A stretch of DNA of 64,000 nucleotides from Pithys albifrons albifrons (taxonomy: Eukaryota > Chordata > Aves > Passeriformes > Thamnophilidae), in the NCBI RefSeq assembly GCF_047495875.1, contig NC_092497.1, forward strand, positions 79,205,749 to 79,269,748, read 5' to 3'. A program made the translations under genes and the position numbers. Of the stretch, positions 1-11,168 are shown in pieces. The notes beneath the pieces are model-generated. The model saw nothing but the letters and a program-made list of their open reading frames with translations. It was not told where the DNA came from and did not search any database. Positions within the stretch are counted from its first letter, which is position 1. Every line of letters starts with the position of its first letter.

Positions 1-54
1 AAATAGCAGTTATCCTTCTTTGTTTACAAGCCCCACACGTTGGGCGCCAAGAAA
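1..54 (-). mobile_element. ERV leader with primer-binding site, cut by the window edge
   Basis: Read on the - strand, an LTR ends at about 55 and is followed by a 5-nt spacer and then, at 30-49, a stretch beginning TGGCGCCCAACGTG. This is the primer-binding site type complementary to tRNA-Lys used by several retroviruses, here with two extra bases in its second half. The internal part of the provirus would continue leftwards out of the window, so nothing can be said about its genes. The placement of a PBS directly after an LTR end is seen in the sequence; the class of the ERV is inferred from the PBS only. Confidence 0.65.
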
Positions 55-184
55 TGTCTCGGTTTGAGGGGAAAAACCAAAATGTTTTACCCACAAGCAG
101 GGGAGGGGCCTCCTCCTCAATAATCACACCACTCTTTATCAAATTTAAGAAAAGGAATTTTAATACAAGAAGGATAACTGCTAT
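3..184. repeat. 18-bp perfect inverted repeat spanning the PBS
   Basis: Positions 3-20 and 167-184 are perfect reverse complements of 18 nt. One arm is in the ERV leader just beyond the PBS and the other is inside the LTR near its end. In the - strand transcript they could pair and enclose the LTR end and the PBS in a loop of about 146 nt. Confidence 0.75.
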
Positions 185-741
185 ATATATATATATATAT
201 GTAAACAGACTAGTGCAACCCACTTCCCCAACACCATAAGAGGAAAAAAAAAACAACAACAACAAAAACCCAGCAGGTTTTCCTCCGGGAGAAAAGGTTA
301 TACTTAAGTGTCCTTGTCACAGCCCGCTGGCTGCAGAGTGAGTTTCAGTCCCTCTCCAGCGAAACAGACGAGCAGTGGGCTTTCAGATGGACTCAGTCTC
401 TTCCCCCTGTGTTCCCCGTCCAAGAAGCCGAAAGGTACGAGCAACCAGCAGCAAATCCAAGGCAGGTAGCAGCACGGCAGGAAAAAGTAATCCGAAGTAG
501 GCAGCGGCAAGACAGCCAGGGAAAACCCCAGCAGTAACCAGCAGGGCAGCCTGCCTCCTTGGAGCCCCCACTCCCCCCTTCCGCCGAGCCAAGACTGAGG
601 AGAATATCCAAAGAAAAACCAAAAGAGACAAACCTGCCCCCACCCCAGCGATCAACAGCAGTTAACTGCTTCTTTTGTTAACCGCTGGCCTGGGCAGTTA
701 AGTGGCAGGGGAGAGAATTTACATAATAATCCCAAACTACA
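55..741 (-). mobile_element. ERV long terminal repeat (5' LTR relative to the PBS)
   Basis: On the - strand the element starts TGTAGTTTGGG at 741 and ends GAGACA at 55, immediately before the PBS. The outer boundary at 741 is supported by a second copy at 11,032-11,168, which matches the 5' portion of this LTR and stops at the same bases, with unrelated flanks beyond. An AT dinucleotide run (about 183-200) could supply a TATA-like element. About 687 bp is a reasonable LTR length. ORFs inside it are chance. Confidence 0.65.
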
Positions 742-749
742 ACAAAGGG

Positions 750-967
750 TAGGTTTAGACTACATATTCAGAAAAATTCTTTCCTGTGATGGTGATGAGG
801 CACTGGAACAGTTTGTCCAGAGAAGTTACAGATGCCCTATCCCTGGCAGTGTCCAACGCCAGTTTTGATGGAGCTCTGAGCAACCTGGTCTAGTGGAAGA
901 TTTATGGCAGGGAGTTGGAACTGGATGTTTGAAGTCCCTTCCAACTCAAGCCATTCTATGATTATGT
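750..967 (+). mobile_element. CR1 LINE 3' fragment
   Basis: The stretch has the typical avian CR1 3' end. A segment reading 'gatgaggcactggaacag' is followed by the 'cccttccaactcaagccattctatgatt' type terminus, here ending near 965. It is 5' truncated, as is usual, and non-coding. It abuts the LTR boundary at 741. Confidence 0.85.
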
Positions 968-2990
968 ATATGAAACACAGCATGACTTTACAATATGGTG
1001 TCCCTTACTAAACTGTAGCAATGGTTTAGTACCAACACAAGAAACAAATCCCCCACTAAATCTCTAAAGCAAGTGCACATACAAATCTTGATACTTTTTT
1101 GTTTGGAGTCACTGGTAGGGGGTACTGGCTTTCATGTAATGTAGCTAGATTATCTATGGAGAAAAGTCAGTTATTTAAACTTTGTGTGAGGTTTTATTAG
1201 AGAACACATTTATTATATGATTTATAAGCTTATTTAAAAATAAAGAAAAGAAGGAAGGAAACTCTGCTGCATCATCTGCTGATCAGTTAAAGTGCAATCT
1301 GCCCATCCCTTCCCTGGGTGTTTTCACCAGACCTTCTTTTTACCCCAGACCTTGTTATGATCATTTTTTAAAACACCTACATTCTTCAGCTGGGACTATT
1401 TATTATTTGTCCTTCTGTTATATTTCTGAGGAAGAAGGAAAAATTATTCTCCTCTTTGTATTTTTTCCTCTTGTAGCTTTGAAAATGTCCCTTTTCTCTT
1501 TCACCCTCTTTCACCTATACTTCTCCCCGTAATATGTAACACATAAAGGATCATTTCCTGAGCCAGCAAAACTCCTTCATGTCCTCTGGAAAATGCACCA
1601 CATGGACTCAAAAGGATTATGCATAGGTACACCCAGAGGAAACTTTCCTACCTGTTTGCCTTACTATTTATCTCAGTAAGAAAGGCCACTACAAATACCT
1701 ATAGGTACTGGCACAGAGACTGGTCCTATTTACATAGCCTTCTGTATCTTAGGATGTTTATATAAAATGTTATCTTTGATGTTCATAAAGCTGCTTCCAT
1801 TGCTTGTTTATCTTTGCAAGCACTAACAATGACATAAAAATAGTTTCCAACCTATCTGGAACCAAATGCTGACAACAGCAGAGACAAAACCCCATTATGG
1901 CAGTGTAATTAGAACAATGACCTTATTCTCTGTGAAAAGGTTTATCTATTAACAGCTTCACCTTTCTAAAACATATTCACTAATAATTTACAGGAACTCT
2001 TTACTACATAAAATAAAACATTCACCTATGCTTGCCAGAGAAAAAAAACCCAGTGACAAGGACTTCCCCCCTCACAATAACTGCAAACCAGCAGTCAATC
2101 TGCAGGGTGTAATTCATTCTAATAGACCAGGTCATAGCAGTGTGTTTTGGTAGAAAACTATTGCAGGAACTGATTTGTTGCAAGACAGTGAAGTTGCAGC
2201 TGGACACTTGACCTCTATTGGAAGTAGATGGCCTTAATCAACACAAAGTCTGAGTAGACTGTGAAAGTGCTCTTTTTCCTTGAATTGTTCTCCACCTTCC
2301 TGTCTCACAGGTTAAGTCATCTGTTCTTTATTGAGACACTGATTTATTAGACACTCAGATTGGAAAAGCTCATACTGCTTTTATCCACATATTGCACTAG
2401 GATGTAATGCATTAGGGGGGTTTCTTCAATGGTCAAACAAGCAGAGGAGGATCTTGGGTGGGAGGTGAGAGGTGTCCATCATAAATCCTCAGGACTAATC
2501 TCTTCAGAAGGAGCAAATCCACAAATCCTGATCAGATTACAGGGTGGCAGTCTTTAGAAATATTCATCAGGACAAACACAGAATGCTTTTTGCCATCTAC
2601 AACTCTGAAAAGGTCATCTAACAATCTTCATACAGCTGTTGCCTTACCCCCTATCCTTGCCTAAAAACTGGGTATGAATTATCAAGCATGATGGCAGAAT
2701 ATGTACTTGCCGAAATTCAGACACTATCATTTACCTGATGATGAGGTATTGCCCAGAAAAGAGAACCTGGAAAAGTGGCAAAAACTAGATTAATCCTATA
2801 CTAAGTATAGAGTCCTCAGGGTACCTACTCATGCATGGCAAGAATTTGTAACAGAAAAAGCAACTACCAATAATGATTTTCGTTTATAAAAATATATGGG
2901 GCTGTATAGGATCAAGTTCACATACAGTAGTTGCTTTCTTCCAAATATCAGGTTAGGCCTGCAGAAGAAAACCCAAAGCTATCATCTACG
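968..2990. other. Intergenic, nothing recognised
   Basis: AT-rich unique-looking sequence with frequent stops in all frames. No exon, repeat family or RNA gene was recognised. Confidence 0.6.
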
Positions 2991-2996
2991 TTATTA

Positions 2997-3087
2997 CTGT
3001 TGTTGTTGCTACTGCTGTTGTTGTTGTTGCTGCTGTTGTTGATGATGATGTTGTTGTTCATGTTGCTGTTGTTATTATTATTATTTT
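2997..3087 (+). repeat. Imperfect trinucleotide microsatellite (TTG/TGC/TGA/TTA)
   Basis: A run of about 90 bp of TTG units interrupted by TGC, GAT and finally TTA units. The changing unit suggests an old, internally decaying microsatellite. There is no evidence of coding use. Confidence 0.9.
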
Positions 3088-3219
3088 AAATTGGGGTAGT
3101 GAAATGTCTTGTTATACACTTCTTTCTAGCTTGTTCCCTTCAAGTGGAAACACAGCTGTGTTTTCTCACACTCTTAAGGCTCTTCACAGGTAATCACTAT
3201 TATAATTTTATCAATTGTC

Positions 3220-3330
3220 AGAAAACACGGAAGCACTGAAGTTAGAAAGGGCCTGTGGTGGTCACCTGGCCCAACTGCTCTGTTGAAAGCAGTGATAAGG
3301 CTATTCACCCAAATCTACACATACTGCAGT
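3220..3330 (-). mobile_element. Probable degenerate CR1 3' end
   Basis: The pattern 'gaagttagaaagggcctgt...ggtcacctggcccaac' resembles the reverse complement of the conserved CR1 3' end (ggttggaagggacc...atcatctagtccaac). It is diverged, and the terminal octamers are not recognisable. Confidence 0.5.
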
Positions 3331-6300
3331 CCCCTTCCTCTGACAATTTCCCCATCCTTTTGTTATTCAACATTGCTCCTTTCACGTCCCATATGACATG
3401 CTTATAAATAACAACCTTTGGTCATACCTGTGAGGATAACCTGACCCACTGACATGGCAGTGAAAAACAAAATACACATTCACACTATCTCACCCAAAAC
3501 CAGGTGAACCTTGCTTTCATTAAGGGCAAGTTCTGACCACAAAAGCAACCATTACCTGCATCTGCAAGGCCCTACTTCATAGATAGACCGAGTTTGCAGC
3601 TAAACGCCATCTTCCTTCAGGGATATCTACATCTCAATTATGCCACAGGTCACCAATATAACTTTCTTAGATGATGCATGGTTATAACATTTATCAGTCT
3701 TTTGAGTTATCAGTGAGATAAATCACAAAAGCAAGGCTATTCAGTAATGTATTCAATTAGTGTACAGTGCTTTCCAGGAGAAAAGGGATTCAGGAACATA
3801 AAAAGAAGGCAAAGATGTCATTTACAAGAGAATCATACGTGGAGAAACTAGTTACCTGTGTTTGTCTGTGGAAGCAAACAATCTTATCTCTAACCACTCA
3901 CACCTCCCAAGAAGTAATCCACAAGGCCTTAATCAATATCCTTAAAAGGCAACATACTGTGAAGTCAAACTTCCTTATTACGGGCTCAGAAACAAAGCTA
4001 GCCATTGAGGATACATTTACTTTTTTGAAATTATTGCAAGATTTTCCCTTTATAAGCATCGACATGCTACATTTAAGTAACTATTTTAAAGTAATATATA
4101 ATTTAAATCATTGATTTTATAATTTTATAATTTTAGAATATATAATTTAAATCATTAATTTTATAATTTTAGAAATAGCCTTTTTTAATAAATATTGCAT
4201 TTGACAAAGTGATAAGAGAATTTGTAACCAGAGAATCTTGTACTAGTCGCAGAGGCAAGAAACTTCCCTTTGATTCACTCCTTTCCAGTCTTTATGCTTT
4301 TTTTTTAAGAGGGAGAAGAAAAATTCCCATTGAACACCATGGCCTTTGCAACATCCTCTCTTCCTCAACCAGCTGGCTGTGTCATCTGCAGCCTTGTCAC
4401 AGGTTTCATCAATAAGGATCTCCCAGGAATCTTTATAACTAGCATTTTCCCTCTCTATATTCTAAATCACAAACTGATCTTTCTCTGCCCAGGGCTGTAC
4501 TTTCAGTCCAAGATACTAAAACCAACAATATTTTCTCAATTTCAACATTCCAGAGTCCTGTGCATTCGGTGGAGCACTTCACACATCCCTCTCCTAGCAA
4601 TCAGTTTTCTCAGACTTGCCCTACTACAGGCCCCATCTCAACACTGAGACCCTTCTTCTTACACAGTGAATTTAATAATCTGCCACCTCTCAGGCCATCC
4701 AAGGTGAGAAGTACTTTTACACATAAAAGAACTCCTGTGCAGTCAACATTTGGGGTCAGGTACCTGATTGCCATGAGAGATCCCCAAATGCATGAAATAG
4801 AAAAAAACTACCTTTAAAGACACTTCCATGAGATTTCTGGTTTTAGAGAAAAAAAGGAAAACACACCTTCCCTTAATAATCTTGCAGAAACTTTATTCAT
4901 TTATATAAATGATACTTTATTTAAATGATGTAAGATTCATGCCAAATGTTATTGCTACTAAAAGCACCTGCCTAAGTATCTGCATGGATTTTTTTATTTT
5001 ACCATTTATTTTAATATCTATTTTATTTTATTGCATATTTTCTCTTGAAGGTATGCAGACTGTTCTACATCATCTACTTCAGACTTTCCTTTTTAAATAG
5101 TGGCAGTACTCAGGAGGCTTAAACCAGAATATCTTCAGAGAGGTATTGAAAATATACAGGATGGAAAGACAGTATCTGCCTTGTAATGTCTGTAAACTTT
5201 TTTATTATTTATTTATTGTTATTTATGTTGTTGCTACAAATATATGTGTACTTCAGATGTCAACCCATCAGTAAAGCCAGAGAGATTTAGTGTGCTATGA
5301 CTTAAATTCTCTTACTCCATTCAGCTAATGTCTCCCACTCTTCTTTAGATTTCTGCCACAGATCAGCCAGATTCTTCCACAGCCATCTTTGATAGCAACC
5401 AGTGATCTCATAACCACTTGTATTTCTTACCCCCTGACCTCTGAACCCTGAGTTGGCAGTTGATTACTTTTTTTTTTCTTCTTCCTGGGCTTAACAAAAA
5501 GCAAAGAAATGATGACTTGCAGTACATTTGGAAGTGTAATCAACCTAGGATATAGAGAACTCAGGCAACTGGGTTCCAAAATGGGGATGCCTTTTGGTAG
5601 ATCCTAGTGTTTAATGCTGAAGGAGTTTCATCTCAGTCACCTGTAGATGCAATGCAAGGTGCCATGGTCTACCTGATCTTCAAAAGCAAACTACTTACAG
5701 GTACATAAGCTAAAAGCAACACTGAATTCTGGACAGAAGGTCTTCCACAAAGAAGTGCTTTTCACATCAGCAGCTTCATTGAAAGAACAGTTTCCAGCCT
5801 TTCTACTCTCAGCACCTGACATATATCAATGTGTAGAGGCACCAAGGAACATACTAGGGAAAAAAAGGACAAGGCAATGTCATCTTTGGACAGAAAAGTC
5901 ATGGAGCACAAGAGATTCACATTCTTAGATATGATGACTGTGTGGCCTGCCAGGATTAACTGTACTGTCTCCTCTATGGCTTCTCCCTGTTTACCAACAT
6001 TATCTGTCTTACCTGCAGTTGGTTGAATACAGCCAGTCATAAAATTACACTGACTTTATTAAACTACATTTTAACCTCTCTGAACATAGCTGGCATAGAT
6101 GCTAATGATGACCAATTTGTCTGTGCACAGTGCATTCTGTAGAATAAACCTCCCTCTTCTCTTGAGTCTGGAAAGGCTCCAGCAGAGTTTTGATACTATA
6201 GATATGGTCAATATTAGTTTCTGTTAACAGCTCTCCTGATTTCATATGATGCCTGGTTGCCCCAACAACAGCACGATGTGTACTTTTTTTTGCTACTTTA

Positions 6301-9300
6301 CATGAGTTACTAAATTATTAATGGTTTGGTTTCTTCAATTTGATTAAAAGCCTCGTTCATTTTGACACTTTTTTCTTTCAGAGAATCACGGTGGGAGTTC
6401 TGCTGAAAACTAATGAATATTACTGGCAGGATTACATTGGGGGAAATGTGAGCAAAATATTTCCTACCAATCCTGCAAATAATTTCTTAGGAAATAAGCT
6501 TACACTGTGCTTTCAAACGATCAAGTCATTTATCTCACAAATCTTTAAGTAATGCAAAGGACACCCGACATTTGGATAGCAACTGAACACATTTTTTGTG
6601 TTATCAAGAAAAGATTAAATTAAGAAACATGCTGTGATAGAAAGAGCAACAGAGGTTGTGACAATGTTCATCATATACAAGTATATTGTGCTAACTGGGC
6701 ACAGCTTGTAAGTGGGGTAGAGCTTCGCTGGGGAGTGGGAGAAGACTGCAAGAGGAAGCTGCTCTTTCCTGCCTAGTCTTGCTGCTAATAGCAGTGTCTA
6801 ACTGTTCTACACCATCAGGGAATTATGCTTCTTGCTAATTTGGATGGTTCATCTGTCACTAGGCTTGCCAAATGTGCAGATTTGACAGTCAGAGTTTCAG
6901 GTCAGGGATCCAAGATAGATTGTGCTTCAGACCATATATGCATGCATGCCTTTGATGGCTGGGTCCTGGGGAACACAAGGCACACAGGGCAATGCAGCAG
7001 ATCACAGTGGGAGTCCCCCCAAAGGCCTGAGTTTACAGAGATCCAAAACTGTAGCTACACCACAGAATAAATAGAAGATGAAAGGAACAAGGTGCCTCAG
7101 GGCTGGAGAAAGCAGTCCTGACACCTGGATGTGAGCCCAGATGATCTGGGAGATTGAAATATTCCCTCTTGCTCTCTCAAGAGCACAACCTCATCCAGCT
7201 GGCTCCTAGATAAACAAACACAGAAAGACAGTGATGCTTTCAAACTGTTAATTAGTCCAACTTTTACTAAAGTTAATTTCAGAAATTAGTGTCTTTGCAT
7301 ATCATGGAACTTAATCCTGAATGCTCTGATGAATCAAGATCCTTTTTTTTTCTGTTTTCTGCCTCAAGAGGCATTTAAGACCAAAGCCTGACATTAGCCT
7401 CGGTCATAGACAAATAAATAATATTTGCATAGTTTACATGCCACAACTTAGAGCAAATATGTCTTTTCTTGAGCTACTCCTTATATTTCTCATAGAAATA
7501 ACTGTAATCACCATAACATTAAAAACAGGTAGACAAAGGATAATCTTGGTTTCCACACATTTTTATGTGCATATTTCTCTGTCCAGTGCTGCAGCACAAT
7601 GTTTTACTGACAGGCTTCATAAATTAGTTGCTATTCTAGATGTAAATTAACCAGTCTCACAAACAAAATTCCTCTTTATCACTGCAGTCTTCACATCTTA
7701 ATTATTAGACAATTTTTCACAGGGTTATTCATTAATTAGGTCTTTAATTATGGATTAATTAGCATCTGAATTACAATATTCCTCACACTTTATCAACTCT
7801 TGTAGTACTAATATGTTTACTATCAAGCATGATAGATGTTACATATGCAAGGGGATTTATTACAGTTGTATTCCCCTAGCACTTTGGTGGGCTGCCTAAT
7901 TATTCTTCCACTGACAATAAAGGTAATGAAACACTGGACTGATACCTGTGACATAAATCCATTCCTTTTTTTTTTTTTTGAGGGGGGGGGTTTACTGAGT
8001 ATTAATGAAGAGAGGTTTAATTCTCTTAAGACAGAGAGAAAAATTATGTATTTGCAATGAGTATGTATTTTAAGGCTGTTTCTTATCAAACAAAATAGTA
8101 AGCTCGAAGGTGTATTACATATTTCTTAAGGTGTTAAATGTTTGAATGCAGCTGTAATCAGCAGGTCTGAACAACTGTCTTACAGTCCTGGGAAATGCAG
8201 ACCATGTGCTGAAAACTAATTCGAGACTCCACTGAACTACTGATAAACAGACCCATGGCAAATAAATTTGCACTCATTGCTACTGAACAAAACATGGAGG
8301 CTTTCATATCCAGTTGGATGGTATTGTTTTAACACAATGTTTTATTGACTTTTATTATTTGTCTTAAGCTTACTGAACCATCCCCAGAAAGCAAGGCTGC
8401 ACTACTGCTACCTTTTGTGTGCATTCAGAGAGTCCAGTCTCTGAAGTTATTTATGGGGATGACAGCATCATAATTTGAGGCTCCCTGTCCTAATTGTGAC
8501 TAATCAAAGACACTCAAAATTTTGATCATTTCCTTTTGTTACCAGGGGGCAATTTCCCCTGTATTGGTCTAGTAATCAAACCCTGTCATCTTCGTCTACT
8601 GCAGAAGGAAAGCAAAACCTATGTCTGATCTATGGCAGTCCTCTTTCCAGTGTTAGATACAAGATCATTATTTGTGTATAGAGTAAAATGCTCACAGCCA
8701 GTTTCCAAGCTGTTAAGTTCTGTGATTTAAGAAGATATAGCTGTTAATTTAGATAAGCAAGAGATAGTGCTGCTTTCAACTATTCCTGCAGCCAAGCTGT
8801 TTTAGCTCAAACGGTCCAAACCTCACCATACAGTCATGAAGTGGCAGCTGCATTTTATTAACTGCCTTCTCTCACCACAACTCTGTCTTCAGTCTTTCCC
8901 ACAAAACATTCCCATGCCTATGGATAGAAGAACATAGGTGGCATGGACAGCTTCCTTTGGAAAAATTCTCCACCTTCACCTTCTATCTGAGAAGACCAAA
9001 GTGAATGAAACTCTTGGGTAAGATTTAGCTATTTGGTTAATAAAGATTGTCATGCATTCTTGATCCTTAAAATGGTGCTCTGTTAACTATTATTGAGAGG
9101 AAGAGCAATGGTCAGTAGTTTTTAGCCTACAGAAAGTAGCAAGTCAGTGATAGCACACAAAACTGACGGGAGCAACAACAATGACAATATTTGATTTTAA
9201 ATTATATGCTTTGCTCACAAAAAATTTAGCAGGCTATACTTCCTGTGGCAGTTAGATTAGCTCTAAGTAGCCTACAAAACTGAAGTTCTATTAATGTCTT

Positions 9301-11031
9301 TAAATTCCACTGTAAATTTTGACAGACAGCAAAGATAAACGACCAACCTCATGGTAGTTTTTTTATGGAAAATCATTCTCACACCAGCATATGTCTTTGA
9401 GATATAACTGCAAGGTTTTATTATAACTGAATCACAGAGTCTTGAAAGCTTTCCTAAATTATAAAGTTTGGATTTGTCACAAGTATAAATCTAGTTAGAG
9501 AATCTAGGTATGTGGTGAATCTTACTGTCTTTAAAGGTAGCCACCAAATATATTACCTCAGACTAAATGTTCCATGTTCCAGTTATTTCGCCATTTACAT
9601 TAGCATGTAAAAATCCACAGCTCAGAAGCAGCAACAAAGACATGATAGCTACATTCCCTGCTATTTTCCACCTGGAGCACACACACCTGAAGCACAATAA
9701 TCAGCAAAACTGTCACTTACCTACTACTAAAGAACACAAGTGACCAGAGCTCCTGAGTGTGCTCTGTGGTTATTCAATCTGGGACACTGAGGTTGTTTAT
9801 AGCAGTAGCATAGCTCATGGCCAGCCAGACCTCTTTGAATCCAACAGCGTGACTAGCCTTCCAGATGTACTAATATGCTATATTTGTAAAGTGATAACAT
9901 GATCTGTGGTCTTAGAGCAGAGGCATGGGCAGGATAAAGTGTCTGCATGACTCAACACAGGACAAGAAACAACACTGCTAGGGAAACATCTCATTTGTTC
10001 CAAGGGAAGTGTGAGAGAATTAATGTTGCTCACACTCACATATTTTCTTTAGAAAAGGAGCAAGTAGAATTTAAAAAAAATACATCTATAGTCTGCATTC
10101 CTCTGGTAGAGACTACCTCTTCCTTCCCGTATCCATGCAATTCCAGGATAAATATATAAAACATGCATGCAGAGAATCACTATGCAGTTCCCGTGAGTGA
10201 CTGATTTACAGCAAATTCTGCTTTTTCTTATTGATGGTAGGCACAATTTTATGTCCACTGTTTGGCATTGATGGAAATATTCTGCATATTATTAGTGGAC
10301 CAGCAGGGCAGGGCCAACTCTTCTGCTGAATTGGCATTGCCATGGCCTTGGGACTGATGGAGAGTCCTGAGCCATGGGCAGATGGGGAGGTTCCCAGGGG
10401 GGTGCAGCAGGGAAGATGCAGACACAGACAGAGAGGCCCATCAGTGCCCATATGGCCCTCCTTCATAATTCAGCAAAAATGGTTGTAATTTTCTGATAGT
10501 GCTTTTGATGAAATAAGCACATTCATTTAAAAAAATCAAAATCTTTCTTTGTCAAAAAATAACTGATTTACACCTAACCAGAGAGAGCAAGTACTTAGTG
10601 AAGGACCTGGGTCTGATGTTTTCAAAAAATAATACTTTTCATCAGAAACATTTCCAAAAACTACTTTTAATTTCCTTTTAAATTCAGCTTTTCAATTAAA
10701 ATACTATTTATTTTTCTGAATTGTTTACTCTTCATCACTGCCAGTAATACTAAGCATTAATTACTGCAGCTGGTTTTGTCTGAAACTTCACATACCAGTT
10801 TTACATTGCTGCATTTTCAGTGTGTCACTGAAATCACATCACACTGGTACCAATGGAATGGGAAAATCAAGGAAAGTCATGAACTGTGGATTTAAACATT
10901 CAGTTTTGTCTTCAAGTCTGAAGGAGATATCAGGATTTATGCTGATCTTTTTTAATGCAGTGTGCTTCAAAGTATGATGACATACCTGAAGGATCTGCAC
11001 AAGTCCAGCTGAGCTAAAAATGGAATGTCCC
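3331..11031. other. Intergenic, no gene supported
   Basis: AT-rich sequence with only short chance ORFs. The only clear structure is a tandem duplication at about 4,095-4,176. A poly-T/G junction (T tract then G9) sits near 7,970-7,990. No conserved coding motif, splice-bounded exon series or RNA gene was recognised. Confidence 0.55.
4095..4176. repeat. Two-copy AT-rich tandem duplication
   Basis: Two adjacent units, 4,095-4,138 and 4,139-4,176, share the core TATATAATTTAAATCATT followed by TTTTATAATTTTAGAA. The first unit has a 6-bp expansion. It looks like simple replication slippage. Confidence 0.8.
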
Positions 11032-11168
11032 CAAAAACAAAAGAGACAGCCTGCCCCCCAAACAAATGATCAAGAAGGAGCCAGTAGTAGTTAACTACTT
11101 CTTTTGTTAACTAAGGGAATGGGCAGTTAGTGGCAGGGAGGGAATTTACATTATAATTCCAAACTACA
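11032..11168 (-). mobile_element. Fragment of the same LTR family as 55-741
   Basis: This stretch aligns with 615-741. Both contain 'caaaagagaca', a cytosine run, the pair of GTTAAC sites separated by 'tacttctttt' or 'tgcttctttt', 'gggcagtta' and the terminal 'aaactaca'. Homology ends at the same outer base, which sets the LTR's 5' terminus. The rest of the LTR is missing, so this is a truncated, old copy. Confidence 0.7.

Noticed and set aside
2997..3087. Polyglutamine- or polyleucine-coding repeat
   Set aside because: The trinucleotide run has no surrounding open frame or splice context.
6382..6552. Possible exon after a good acceptor (TTTTTTCTTTCAG)
   Set aside because: The peptide matches nothing I recognise and no partner exon was found.
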